From Mugil cephalus (lineage: Eukaryota; Chordata; Actinopteri; Mugiliformes; Mugilidae), in NCBI RefSeq assembly GCF_022458985.1, contig NC_061772.1:25727501-25791500 (forward strand): a DNA stretch of 64,000 nucleotides. Direction: 5' to 3'. Position 1 is the stretch's first letter, and every line of letters begins with the position of its first letter. A model generated the notes under the pieces. It did not search any database, was not told where the DNA came from, and saw only the letters and a list, made by a program, of their open reading frames with translations. Below are positions 36,643-49,085 of this stretch, piece by piece. A program made the translations under genes and the position numbers.

Positions 36643-39600
36643 CATATTATTTTTTGGGCAAACGTCTGCCATTTTTTTTTCCTACGGCAGGTCTCACACA
36701 GATGTGCTTGAATGATCGGCGTTCATCCAGCTATCTTGTGAGGTGCTTCGGTGCGTCATGACAGCAGGTCTTGCTGTCATGATGCAGAGCACGCCGCGTG
36801 CCTCGAGGTGTGTGTGTTCATGAAATATAAAACAAATAAGATTAGTGCCATTCGTTATATGATAAAGCTATTCCTCGGTGCAAGCGTGCAGGGAGACTGC
36901 AGGCTGTGTTGACTGAAAAACAGAGGTACAGGTGGCGGGGTACTAAAGAGAAACAGGGCATGTTTGTGTGCGAGAGAGAAGTTCAGGGGTAGATAAGAGG
37001 AAGCTATAGGAGGAAAGGAGAGAGTCAACACTTGTATTTCGCACCACATCCGGCTATATCCTCCCCCTTGCCTCGGCGAAGGTCTGATAGGAAGCAGATT
37101 TCATAACAGCCTAATAACACCCTCCAAGAGGTCTCACGATACAGCTATTCTATCGCTGCAAGAGCTGCCATCATCTTTACCTCCACAATCAAGCCCCTGT
37201 CAACAGCCGTCAACCCCTGCAACCCCTGAGCCGGCTGATATTGACAATAAAACAGGAGGCAGGATCAGCAGGTTGGCGTGAACGTGTGCACACATGCGTG
37301 TAAGCCCGCGTGTTGGTGAAAGGGTCCAGGAGTGGACACTCATTCCATCACCACTACCCAGAGAAGAGCTCAGTGTGCACCTGGTAGCTATACTCTCACA
37401 CAGCAGGATAAAGACAGATTGCGCGGAGGCATGTTGAGGAATACAGAGAGGCAGGCGTACAGACAGAAAATAAAAAAGGAAAAAAAATGTATGATGATCT
37501 ATGTTGTCACAGGCATGACTTTTGGACAGCTCTGGTTACCTGCACTGTGCTGCAGAGGAGATGGAGAACCGTAAGCTCCGTCATGCATCATAAATGTAAT
37601 ACCATATGGGAATGTAGCTCTCACACACGGCAGAGAATAGGAAATTTGTGCTCCACATAAAGAAGAATACGTTGCCTTTTATGAGGTAGTGAAGGACATA
37701 TTGTGTGCCAGGCCTCATAAACATATGCATGTTTCTCTTATGAGTTTTTTTTTTTCTCGGATTTGGAGGAAAGCCTGCGCGGAGCGACGCAGGAGGATTA
37801 AAAGGCATATAAGCACAGACACCATTTACATCGAAATGGCTGCACCGCTTGAGAAGGAAGACGGCGAGGAGAGGAAGTCAAAATGGAAATAGATGAGAAT
37901 GAGATGATGTGATCTGGGATCCGAATGTGAATGGAAACAAGCCTGAAGGTGCGGGCAAAAATAATCATGTATAGGATGTTTGTGCTGATAGATACAAGAT
38001 CAGCATGCATACCATTTCGCTCACCCCTGCCCCAGAAGGGCTCTTCAGTGGCAATCTCATCGTTGCCCTTTTTTCCCCCTCCCCTCCCTCCTAATATTTG
38101 CTGCAGAGAAAAAAAAGTGGATTTTGCAGGTGTGGAAGAGTTTTCATCTCGCTGTCTCTGGTGGGATTGTTAAAGCAGACTGTGTCTATAGACCTTTGGG
38201 GGGTCGCAACGTTCAGAAACCTCCATTTGTTGGTGCCATCATCCCCTTGGTAACAATAAAAGACAATCAGTGTGTGTGAATCAGCTTGTGGCATGAATCT
38301 GGACCCCTGCACCTCAGGGTGAAGACCCCATCATCTTAGCTTGGTGCAGAGCCCTGTGAAGGGAACAGCAAAGCTTAAGACATCATGCCCAGATCTGGCA
38401 CTGCTTATTTTTCAGTATATCTCGCTATTTCTCTGTCCTTTTCCCTGCGCCTTAGCTGCATCTGCAGTGAGACTGATCAATAGATCACACCAACAAGAAG
38501 TCTTGAGGCCAATTAGGCCAGGCAACCTGGTCCAGGTCCAAGTTGGTGTCAGACTGCGTGTCAATATTGAAGCTTTTCTGCCCTTAGGAAGAACGAATAA
38601 GGAATAAAGGCAGATAGATATTAGTCTGTGTGTGTGTGTGTGTGTCCTGTGATGCAGTTACTGACTTTAAATTATCATCACCCCATCCAGCAGAAGTTTT
38701 ACCACATCTTAAGACCTCGACCGCACCCCATTTTCAGTAAATGCCTCCTCCTTTACAGCCGGGCCCGCTCCTACATACCAAATAGAGCAGAGACATGAAG
38801 CGCCGCTGATCAAATGTCATTGTCCTGCTTTCATGTGCAATACTTTAGCACCCTCTGTTGGCGAGAGCCATCATGACGTAATTTTTTTTAAAAATGATCT
38901 CACATCATCCGACGTGTTTATGCATACAAGCCGATGCAAATGATCTTCAGTGTGCATATTTTCTCCCACCTCTAGAAAACAACCGTCCTCTTCTGAACTT
39001 AACACATGAAAAGATTTGTTCAATTCCCTCCTCCCCAGTTCTCTGATCTCTAATTATTGTGTACCTGATTCCTATCTTGGATTAATCATGAAGGTGAATT
39101 TGTTAACCTTAATTGCAAAGTTTCTGCAATGTGTGGTGAGGGTAAACATAAGAGGAGATGATATTCGGTTCATTCAATATTGATTTGTAAAAGTCCTCCT
39201 TTCGCCAGGCAACATCTGCAAACTGTCTCTCACACACATTCACACGCTCTCATTCTCTATATATGACGATCAAGTTAATTAAAGCAGTTGAACAGTCAGG
39301 TACTTGGAATAAAGACAGAATTATTCACCCTAAGGCCAAGCACTTTCAGTATTAATCAGACATACAATTAAACCTCATTTCAAGAGCCTGCCTAAAAATC
39401 AACTCTTCTGCTCTAAGATGTGTTGTTGCATATGGTATTAACACTGCATGCTTGGTTGTAATTAAAAAACAAAAAGTCAAGTTGTGGTGATCACCGCTCA
39501 AATGGAGTGTGAATGCATTTACATGAAGTTTGTTAATTATTGTTGCTTGCACCCACAATTACCAAAAACAGCTGACGGGAAGGAGCAACGTGTAAAATGG

Positions 39601-42125
39601 TAAATTACAAAAAAAGGTGTATTACTTTGATCCAGATGGAGTCGTTGTTTTCTATTTATTTAATTTTTTAATTCAGTCTCAGATTCTGAATACACTATCA
39701 CTGTAAAAAAGAGAAAAATACACACTCTGAGAGTACACTACAATGACTCACTATTGCCTCTTGTGGTAGAAAGTGATATTGGGAGATATTGTGGCTAGCT
39801 GGTTAGCATGCTAACTTCAGCAAACGTGACTGCAGCACGATGCATAGACGTCTTTGGCATAAAGTCATCACAAAACTGTGATTTGTTCACATTCTGTTAA
39901 TATTTTCTGATAATATTAGTCAGTTTTGTATAGTTTAAAATAAAAAAAAAACGTATGTAAACTTTTTCTGTATCAATGGAATATTTGTCAAAACAAGATC
40001 GTAACATTTCACATATAACATTATCCTCGTATAATGAGCAATAGATGAAATAGACTAATGATTTTACTCTTTCTTATATTCTTTGCACCAGCTAAATAAA
40101 CAAACAAACGGCCTGGTGCCTGTCATCAGTTGATATGTATAACTGAGAGTCCAAAGTTCAGTGTCAGTAAACACATAATGATCATTCTTAACGTATTTCC
40201 TAATGAATTAGGGGAGGTGATTTGGAAAACAGCCACCAAGAAGTGACGTTCTACGCAAGGTTTATTTGTTGTAGTGTGAGAAGGACCCGTGTCACGACGT
40301 CTGCTGCAACACCAGATGGTCGAAATAGGCTAATGCAAAAGAAAAATAAATAAAGAGTAAATATGCCAAGGGAAATTAGGCTTCTAGCCTGCATTTCAAA
40401 GCTTGACTAACCAGTTATGTCACTACAAATCCTACTCCAGGCAAAAAAGCTTTGGTACCGCCGCCGCCGCCGCTGCTGCTGCTTTGGCATCTCTCAACTG
40501 CTCTGCATGTCTGGTCAGGCCAGCCACAGCAATCCAGTCATTCTCAACCTGAGGGACTCCAAGCCAGGTTTCTCAGTTCATGAATCATGCAGACCCAGGG
40601 CTCCAGCATGAAATCACTCATTTGTTCCATTTTTCCACAAACTGAAAAAGTTGGTCAGTTAGTGCCAGAAGCTATTGCAAGAATAGGGACTCTTTTTCTA
40701 CCTTGCAATGCTTTCAGGAGCTATCCACTTCATTCAGATCCTGAGAATAAAGAAAGGGTTGGGAGTCGGGGGTTTAAGGGGTAACAAATTGGAAAAGGAG
40801 AGCAGGAGAAATGCACAGCTTTAGCTCTCAGGGAAAAAAAAAAAAATGTGTGACCTCACTTCCTGGGCAGCTCATGGTTATCAGGTGTCTTTCTTCCCTC
40901 TTATCAGTGGTGTAAAGTTTTACGGTGCTGACTGAAGTCTTGGGGGTATTCACTTCACCACACCTTACCTGCTGCTGCTGCTGCATGATCCTCTCTCTTT
41001 TTTTTTTTTTTTGGCTTCATTCATAGTAAAAGTTCAAGATGAACCAAGACCAGGACTGACACGACTGGAACTAACTGGGTAAGCTTGTTTTCACCAGTGT
41101 CACGTTTCTGCCCAGAGAGACCGCTTATCAGTCATATTTATGGTTGCTTTAAAACTGCAGAAGTTTTACGACTGGGGCTTTGCACACAGAGATCAGAGAT
41201 TAAACATGAACGGTTCCCAAATAAAGGCGAGGGGTCAGTGTGTATTTACACAGACCTACCAGGGACGTGCAGGCAGGAACAAAAGCAGAAAATATGTTGT
41301 AGAAGGGGAGAGGGTCTAGGAAAGGGTGGAGGGTGTGTTTTGTTACATGAATGTCATTGTAAAATCTTGTGTCTGTGACTTAAGTAGACACAAAAACAAC
41401 CCCGACACACCTTCCATCCAACCCATCTTTCTGTTCAGATGTAGACGCGTTGAATACAAGAATAAACAAAGCACAGGCCTCAAGCTAACTTGAAAGAACA
41501 GCAACAACAAGGTCTGATTCAACGGAGTTTTGCACTAGTCACTCCTCAGACATGATTAACACTAAGTTTCTAAAAATACTAAAAGAGTACAGTAAATGTG
41601 AATCATTAGGCTTCTAGTCAATAAATAATGCAGTTATAAGCGTTGTTAAGCCCCCAACGCTAACAAATCATGGACCCATCGTCTCCTGATTGCCGACACA
41701 TTGATGGATCGAGTGCCAATTTTCTACAGCCTTTTGCCAGAGGGGAGTGAAAGGTTCATTTTCGTCCGAAATGAATTAGCGAACTTACTAAAAAACCGGA
41801 AGAGCGAGGATGTTCCAGCCTTCATAATGACTCATACCTTGCCTATAAATCTTCAGCGAATGCTGAATTAACCATTAACAAAACCACCGATTACGATTTA
41901 TGGCCCCTTTATGAAGGTGTCCAATGAACAGGAGTGGTGCATCATCAGCGACATCCACCTGATCACAACATTCGTGGAACAGAAACAGACACAAACACAC
42001 ACACACAGAGCTGCTGACACGGCTCCACTGCACTGCCCCCGGGGTGAGATCTCTGCTGTTCCTCATTCTCAACAGGTCGAAGGAATTTTTTCTGTGAAAG
42101 CTGCTTGTTCCAACACACAGTCGTC
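36643..42125. other. gene-free stretch upstream of the KAP gene
   Basis: No supported exon before the start exon proposed at 42,126. Contains a GCC/GCT triplet run (40,458-40,483), a CTG run near 40,972-40,984, a (GT)n at 38,627-38,645 and short A/T tracts. Several blocks look single-copy (37,090-37,260; 37,570-37,760; 39,040-39,560). The promoter and 5' untranslated exon(s) of the downstream gene should lie near the right-hand end but cannot be placed. Confidence 0.4.
39040..39560. promoter_or_regulatory. candidate conserved non-coding block
   Basis: About 520 bp of complex sequence with repeated homeodomain-type cores (CTAATTATTG, AGTTAATTAAAGC, GTTAATTATTG) and no transposon features. Enhancer function is a guess from texture. 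Confidence 0.3.
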
Positions 42126-42144
42126 ATGCAGAGGCCAACAGAGG
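42126..42144 (+). CDS. nkpd1-like: KAP gene, proposed first coding exon
   Basis: ATGCAGAGGCCAACAGAGG is followed by a consensus donor GTGAGT at 42,145. It encodes MQRPTE plus one base, giving exactly the phase needed by the acceptor at 43,457. Other start exons are possible, since only 19 bases support this one. Confidence 0.5.
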
Positions 42145-45100
42145 GTGAGTGGGCAACATGTATGCTTCATCTGATCAGCGACAGCTTTTTCCTTCGTCTG
42201 CAGAGAGCCTCTGTTTTTACTTTCTCTTTCATTTTCTAATGAAAATCTCGTAGACACCGTCTCACCAGCATGCATGTCTGAATCGATGTCTGAATGGCTA
42301 TAAATAACTCTGTTGTTTGTTCTTTTTTTTACTAAACAGTTAAAACAAAACCCTTCAGGACACATAGTCGAATATTTCACCAACCAACATGTGAAATATT
42401 TCATTATCCCATTTTCTGTCGTTGTTGTCTGTTATGTTGTTTTGCATCCTTTTTTTTTTTGCCTTCATAACATGATTGCACAAGTCAGCGTGTCTATAGT
42501 TTCCTGTTCATGTATTTATGTCCATAATAGCTGCAATTTGATTACAAGATATTTGGACAGATTTACTCGATCATTTGCATCATTATTTGTTGTTTTCACG
42601 TGGAGGCGACACATATAAACACACACGTTTATGTGAGAATGTTGCTAACATAGCTCGTTCCCCAGCCCCTAAATCATCTCAGTGCCTGACCCTAATCCTA
42701 ATCCTAATCTAAGTGTAACCCTAACCCTAAAACTGAGCCGTCATAAAGAAGTGAGGTCCGGCCAAACTGTCCTCACTCCGATGGTGCAAAAACAGGTCCT
42801 CAGAAAGATAGCTATACAAGAACATGCACACGCACAAACATTGTCCAACTACACTACAGCTCACTAATTTTGTTTTTAGAGACATTCCTCATTTTATCTA
42901 ATTTTGTTTTTAGAGACATTCCTCATTTTATCTAATTTTGTTTTTAGAGACATTCCTCATTTTATCCAATTTACACAGATCAGTTAAGTGTTTGGAAGAG
43001 ATTGATCCATTAAGTTTTGAAAGGTATAAATTATTTTACAGTAACACAGTCACATTGTTAAAAAAGGTAAAAATAATTTATTCCACTTTATAATGGTTCC
43101 TATAGCGCCCTATATTCAATTTGGAAATATATGAAATGAATGTTTAACACAAACTGCTGTAATAAAAACCACACACTGGGAAACACCACATGGTGCCGCC
43201 ACATGTATCAAGAATATATTACATTTAAAATGAGTTTAACCCACATTACATTCTATATGGTGAATAATGCATAAATGTCTCCATTCCAGTCTCAATCTTA
43301 ACGCTTAGTTTTCCTTTAGAAACGCTCTTAGATGCTAAAACCTTATTAATTACCAAAATGAACACCAGTCATGAAGCAATCAGAGAACTAAATGTAGATG
43401 TAAAACTGGAAACGTGAAATGATTTAACCATGCCGTGTTTCCTTTTTCCTTTTTAGATGTGCTTTCCGATGAGATTTACGCTTACGCCCTGTCCAAGACG
43501 CTGACAAAAGTGTCATCCCCTGCAACCGTGGGACTCTACTCTTCGTGTCAGAATCGAATTAATATTATCTGCAGAAAAATGAAAGGTACACAAACACTTT
43601 GTTCGGTGTAGCTTCGCTCAAATGTGTGTCAGTCACCAGTGGGTGGGTAGGAACTCAAGGACGCTTAAATATTATTTTGGCAACAAACATAAAAACTAAA
43701 GGCTGGGTGATTTGCATGCAAACAGGGAGGGCGCCTGTGGCGTTTGTTTCCAGTGTCCACAGTGTTCGCTGTGCACGTTTGGAATAATTCTGCAAAAAAA
43801 ATCTGTATTGATCTAGTCACTGAAAATAGCTGTGGTATTTCCTGGTATGTGAGTCAACTCTGCACAACCAAAGAGCTGGCTTATGAATTAATAACCTGTC
43901 CACCTCCGACTGACTGAGAGTGGACATATTTCTGTTATATATACATACATATTTCTCTTCTGTTCTGTCATGAAGGTCGGGTTTCTGTACACATACCATC
44001 AGTAGTTTTGCATACTTATGGTATGTGTGCAGGGAATTATGTGCAGGGAAAAGTTGCCCATTCATCACAGTGCAACGTGTGCTCACGTGCCTTAGATATT
44101 TCTCCCAGGTCATTTACACCTTTTAGCATGTATAGTAAATAGTGGTTTGCTGCCTTTCGGAGTCAGCGTCTGCAAAGGTAGATTTTTACCACATGAACAA
44201 TGGACAAACAGATGAGATGTTGAACAATAAAACTACAAATCAGATACGAGCACTTTTACACAGCCGATAAATGAGCACTTAGTGAAGGAAGGAACCACAT
44301 GCAGCAAAAAAAAATTATGAATTTATCTATTTTTTGATAGAAAAGTGACATTGCAATGACTAAATGGAGCAGCTGTGGCTCTCTGTTACCCTGAAGGTCC
44401 TGCAGAATAAAGTTGTTTCCATTTATTTTGTTAGGCGTCTTGTCTTTTCATGTGACATTGTACTAAATAGTATAGTTTATACTTGGTTTTAGTGCCACAC
44501 TTCAATGAATTGAAACCTTTTACATCCAAGTTCTCTCCCTTTTTATAGATCGTCCTGACATGCACATGAACCACCTAAACAATTCTTAATGTCATACGTT
44601 TGTGTGTCCTCAGAGTTCATGAACAAGGAAGCTTCAAAGCTCGAGGACAAGCACGAGGAAAAGCCTCGTCCCGTGAACCCTTCATTGGGTGGTCTTCTGG
44701 CTCTCATTGGCCGAATGCTCTTCTACAGGCCCATTTGGACCATGGAGAAACCCCATAACATTAGGTTCATTCACGTGGATTTCAGCGCTTGGCATTTTGC
44801 AGGCAGTGACCTGCTCTGGGCTGGGATAGCCATACGGCTTTTTCAGTCCATGCAGGTGAACTTTGGAAAATTACAGCTTGCTCTCTACCGTGTGACTCAA
44901 TACGATGAAGAGGACGAAGTCAAGGAGAAGGTTTGTGAACTGTCCTAGCTTTAATTTATTAAACTGATTTTAGAGTAGCTCTGTGGGGTTGCTCATTTTG
45001 ACTTACAAACTAAATTAAATCTGCCCTCAACACACACCGATCAATCATAACATTATGACCACTTTCCTAATATTGTGTAGGTCTCCCTTGTGCCACCAAA

Positions 45101-47776
45101 GCAGTTGTGACTCATCAGAGAATGGACATGGGCCTTCTGAGGGTGTCTTATGATGCCTGGCAACAGGATTTTGTTAGTGGGGGTCTTTGGGTCCTATGGG
45201 TTCAAGGGCCTCTGTGGTTCAGGCTTGTTCCAGTGCATCCGAAAGATATTTGATCAGTTTGGGATCTAGTGAACTTGGAGGCCAGGTCAACATCGTGTTC
45301 TGATTTTCATGTTTTTTTTTTAGTTGTTTTTGTGTGTGTGCCTGTGTCACGCTACCACCTGCTGGGGATCAAGGAGTGTCCTCACTATGGGGGGGGGGGG
45401 ACAAATGTTGCTGTCTAAAACACTGCTCTAACCTGCCGTTTTTGTATTTTTCAAACAGGTTTTTGAGAAGGGGAAAGACCACTGGCGTTCCAAGAAGATT
45501 TGCTGCTGCCCGCTTTGGTTATTCTTCCTTATCATTCTCATAGTACCTCTTACCATCCTGGTGTTCGTCTTGAAATTTGACCTTCTTAAACCTGAGGAGG
45601 AACTAGCTGATGGAGAGCCTAAAGCAAGTTCCCAGACGGACGTGGTGGGAGGCCTGGTCTTTGCCGCAGTAGGTGTCCCTGCAGCGAGCGCGTTGAAGTT
45701 TGCCTTCATGATGATCAAGAACCTCATCTTCAGCCAGGAACAGAACATCAAGAAGGGCATGGACAACGAGCGAATCAGCAGCCAGCTGGGCTTCATGAAC
45801 GAGGTGAGGAGGGAGATGTGGTTCATATCACGCTTCATCCAGTTCATGGAAGTGTTTGAGAGGAGGAAGATCCGAATAGTGCTCAATATCTCCAGCCTGG
45901 ACCGCTGCCCCCCGAAGAAAATCGTTGCAGTTCTGGAGGCGATCAACATCCTGCTATCAGAAGAGGAGAGCCCGTTTATTTCCATTCTGGCAGTAAATCC
46001 ATACGTTATTGTGGAGAAAGTGAACTTTGCAGATGGCTGCTTCAGCAGAGAGGACAGAGCTTATGCACTATTGAACCGCATAGTGACTCTTGCCTTCTCA
46101 GTCCCAGCACTGTGCAACAGTTCCAAGCTTGATTTATTTTACAGCCTTGTTAACCGTTCAAGAACCGCAGAGAATTCAACAGAGAACCATGGCACGGATA
46201 TACCTTTGGAGGTTGTAGATGTGAAAGAGACAATTCCACTGATTGAAACTCTGGATGTAGAGGACGAGGAAGTAGAGAGTTTGGTGTCAAGCATTTTGAA
46301 GAGCAGCGAAAGGAAGCTAAACATGTACCTGTCTGATGACAGCATGTCTATGAGGAGGGTGATCAACTCCATTCGGGTAGCAGCGACAATTATAAAGGCC
46401 TCGAGGAAAAACGTACCTCAACAAGACAATATTGCAGCATGGGTGACCTTAGCCAATCAGTGGCCCTGCCGGCTCAGCTGGATCATCCAGTGTGTGGAAG
46501 ATGCACAACAGGAAGATGCTCATGATGGAACACATGCTGATCCTATTGTGCCAAAATCTGATCCCTCAAAGACCTTATGGAAAGTCTTCAGTGAGACCAG
46601 GGCTGAGCTGTATGAGATGAGTGCCCAGATCGAGGACCTCCTGGAGCAAGACGAAGATCCGGAAATGTTTGAAAGCTTTCTCAAAGTGGACTTCAAGTTC
46701 ACCATAGGCGACCTGAAGTCGTGCGAAGTGGTGATGATGAATCTGGATCACTCAATTAGGAAGGAGCTGGCTCAGATCAGAGGCACATCCAGGCTGAGAG
46801 ATTTTGGCTGCATGAAGAAGCTAGCTGCTCTGCCAATGAAAACCATCATCAATATGGGCACAGAAGACATATGCCAAGAGGTGAGAACTTTTCTTTAATA
46901 GTTTTTAATCTTGTTTTATCTGAGATGAAACAACCACCGGTGTAACCTTTATAATGCAGCCAAAGAGTTTGTGGTGTAATGAAGAAGTAGGTCAATAACT
47001 GGCCCCATGCATGCCATGATTAACCAATCACAGATCACACAGTGAAAATTAGTTTTCATGCAATAGTGAAAGAAATTTTACACCACTGAGAATTGTGCAG
47101 CTCATCGCCTGCAGCTCTTCAAATTATAGCTTCCTTTACTGTTTGATTACTCATCTGCTAAACATTTTGTTTGGTGCATGTCGATGAAGAGCTTCCGTTA
47201 GCATTAACGTTAGTGACGTGCATTGAAATTCCAGGAATTTATTTTGATGAGAACTTCATACAACAATAGCATTTAGGATCTTACATGTTCGTTTGTCAGG
47301 AATTCAACACGGGGCATCTTTCAGCATTTTTTTTCTGTCCGAAAACAACCCATCCATATGATTTCATTGGTTATGACTTCCCAACAGTGAGCCCAGAACA
47401 ACTTTCCACAGCAAATATTTTGTGGGTAGGTGAAGTCAAGCTAGTCCCAGGCTAAAACAGAATGTCTTTTTCTGAAAATAAATAAATTAGAAGAAAAGAA
47501 AAATGAATTCTCTTTTTTTTTTTATCCTAGTTAGAGAAGATGAACTATCCCAGCAAGTACATCGATGTAGTGAGAAGCAATGGCATCGATGGCCCGTCAC
47601 TGGTCTTCGGTGACGTGAATGACCTCAAGGATCTCCTTCAAATGCCATTTCGTGAATGGGCAGGTTTCCGACACCACTTCTTGGGTTTGCCGTCTCAGCT
47701 CAGGAACGTGCCACAAGCGACTCCTTCTGCTTGCCAGAACCGAATGTCAAAGCTCCTGGTTGTTCCTCAGGATTAG
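42126..47776 (+). CDS. nkpd1-like: KAP-family P-loop NTPase-like membrane protein (NKPD1-like), five exons
   Basis: Joining 42,126-42,144, 43,457-43,585, 44,614-44,930, 45,459-46,880 and 47,531-47,776 gives an uninterrupted 710-aa frame with GT/AG sites at every intron. KAP proteins are membrane-anchored P-loop NTPases with transmembrane segments inserted between Walker A and B; the NKPD1 branch is of unknown function. Residues 28-48 occupy the Walker A place (PATVGLYSSCQNRINII) but lack GxxxxGK[ST]. Hydrophobic segments at about 169-193 and 217-241 fit the paired membrane spans. The Walker B place, near 293-307, reads IRIVLNISSLDRCPP: the LDRCPP signature is kept but the acidic pair before it is not. 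The C-terminus (630-690) resembles a SAM-like module. No ATPase activity is expected. The start exon is inferred from phase and splice consensus. Confidence 0.85.
42692..42731. repeat. degenerate telomere-like tract
   Basis: CCTAATCCTAATCCTAATCT followed by GTAACCCTAACCCTAAAAC: two runs of CCTAA-type units in the first intron of the KAP gene. Confidence 0.8.
42866..42967. repeat. 34-bp tandem repeat, three copies
   Basis: The unit begins AATTTTGTTTTTAGAGACAT and ends CTCATTTTATC(T/C). The three copies are identical except for the last base of the third. It lies in the first KAP-gene intron. Confidence 0.95.
43457..43585 (+). CDS. nkpd1-like: KAP gene, exon 2
   Basis: Preceded by a pyrimidine-rich TTTTTCCTTTTTAG and followed by GTACAC. 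Encodes residues 7-49 (DVLSDEIYAYALSKTLTKV... to RKMK), including the degenerate Walker A region. Ends in phase 1. Confidence 0.85.
44614..44930 (+). CDS. nkpd1-like: KAP gene, exon 3
   Basis: Acceptor TGTCCTCAG, donor GTTTGT. Encodes residues 50-155, including the KAP-typical IRFIHVDFSAWHFAGSDLLW segment and GIAIRLFQ. Ends in phase 0. Confidence 0.9.
45034..45402 (-). mobile_element. Tc1-related short element, copy 8, in a KAP-gene intron
   Basis: Begins CACACACCGATCAATCATAACATT and follows the family to ATCAAGGAGTGTCCTCACTATGG, then ends in a G run. It lies in the intron between exons 3 and 4 and ends about 55 bp before the exon-4 acceptor. Confidence 0.85.
45459..46880 (+). CDS. nkpd1-like: KAP gene, exon 4 (main exon)
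   Basis: Acceptor TTTTTCAAACAG, donor GTGAGA. The 474 codons (156-629) cover both hydrophobic segments, the altered Walker B region (SSLDRCPPKKIVAVLEAINI), ISILAVNPYVI, and a long helical C-terminal part. Ends in phase 0. Confidence 0.95.
47531..47776 (+). CDS. nkpd1-like: KAP gene, last exon
   Basis: Acceptor TTTTATCCTAG. Encodes residues 630-710, with LEKMNYPSKYIDVVRSNGID and a LKDLLQMPFREWAGFRHHFL helix resembling a SAM-like fold, and ends in TAG. The next polyadenylation signal is 143 bp downstream. Confidence 0.92.
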   Translation, partial: LEKMNYPSKYIDVVRSNGIDGPSLVFGDVNDLKDLLQMPFREWAGFRHHFLGLPSQLRNVPQATPSACQNRMSKLLVVPQD

Positions 47777-47918
47777 GCCGCTCTGCTAATCCCAACCTGG
47801 GAAACAGCTGCTTATAGAAATCCAATCCATTTCCTATTAAGTGTGATATTCCTAAATGTGTTATCTGCATGTACTAATATTTAATCATGTTTATCATAAC
47901 AATATGTAACTTGTGCAA

Positions 47919-47924
47919 AATAAA
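47919..47924 (+). terminator. polyadenylation signal of the KAP gene (AATAAA)
   Basis: The first AATAAA after the stop codon, 143 bp downstream. A transposon fragment starts immediately after it. Confidence 0.6.
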
Positions 47925-47925
47925 T

Positions 47926-48025
47926 ACACTGATCAGGCATAATATTATGACCAGTGACAGGAGAAGTAAATAACATTTAAACCATCTTGTGACAATTCAA
48001 TGTTCTCCTGGGAAACTTTTGGATA
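47926..48025 (+). mobile_element. Tc1-related short element, copy 9 (5' end only)
   Basis: CACTGATCAGGCATAATATTATG through GACAATTCAATGTTCTCCTGGGAAACTTTTGGA, about 100 bp, then unrelated sequence. It abuts the KAP-gene polyadenylation signal. Confidence 0.8.
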
Positions 48026-49085
48026 CGTCACTGAAGATATATTTCAAAACATGTTGAATGTGTCTGTAAGTGCAAAGTTCACTTGCAAAATGCAAAGTTA
48101 GAGCCAAAAGGTAATTGGCATAGTATTGAAAAATGGGAGCAGGGGAAATGACTTTTCTGGCTAAATAACTGTACCTAAATATACCTATTTGGCCACTGTT
48201 TGCCAAGAATATATTGCTAATATGCCCTTTCTCAAAGTTTCCCTGCATATCATCGTGATTTGCTATGGGTGTTAACATGGGCATGGGCTTTTTTACATCT
48301 CTTTTTGTTACTTATTAAGTTTAAATGTCGTTAGAACATGATGAAGTCATAATATTATAAAGCTGATGGAAACTGACCTCTAAGGTACATACATCACTTG
48401 TGCTGTTTTATTTCAGGGAGACCGTATGCATGTAGCATTTGCCTACATTACACGTTTACAGCTTATTTTATTGTCAAACTGCATGAGCTTTTGTTAATTG
48501 CATGACTACAGTAGTTTGTTAAACTTGAATGTATGTTTGCCATATATCGTTATCATATCTGTTTCTGTGTGGTGAAGCTACTGGACACTGAATTTCCCTC
48601 GTGACAAAGAAAGTATCTGTCTAATAGTAATAATAATCGGCGGTTTTACTTTAGCTGCTTCAGTGTCAAGTGGCAAAAAGATAAAAAGTTGTGACAGAAG
48701 ATAGAAAGAAAAGGGACAGAGCTGTGGAGGAGTTGCTGAATGATGGGTTCAGGTGTACAGGTTAAATGCAGAGAAGAAATTCCTTGCATGTGTCGATGTG
48801 TGTGAATTCGGACAAAATGGACAAGTGGAAAGATATGATATAAGAGTAGAACATCTTCAGAATTGCAAATATGCACATATAAACAGCATCTAGAACGGGA
48901 GTGTTTGCATCAGGGAGCATCATGTCACATGGACGGCCAGGTGTGTGTTTGCGTTCCTTATCTAGGGAAGATATGGCACCAGGACACGAGGATTGCACGC
49001 TTCCCGTTGCCACGGGGATCCTGCAGCGATGTTCAGATGGTGGCACGTGCCCAAGTTTCCCAAAACTTTACAAAATAGACGTATA
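48026..49085. other. intergenic between the KAP gene and the Tc1 element
   Basis: No exon supported. Bases 48,575-48,625 (CTGGACACTGAATTTCCCTCGTGAC, then AAGTATCTGTCTAAT) resemble the 3' tail of fish L2-type LINEs. Confidence 0.45.

Noticed and set aside
42682..42867. Possible gene frame with PNPNPNLS start
   Set aside because: The start is the degenerate telomere-like tract translated, and it lies in the intron of the KAP gene.
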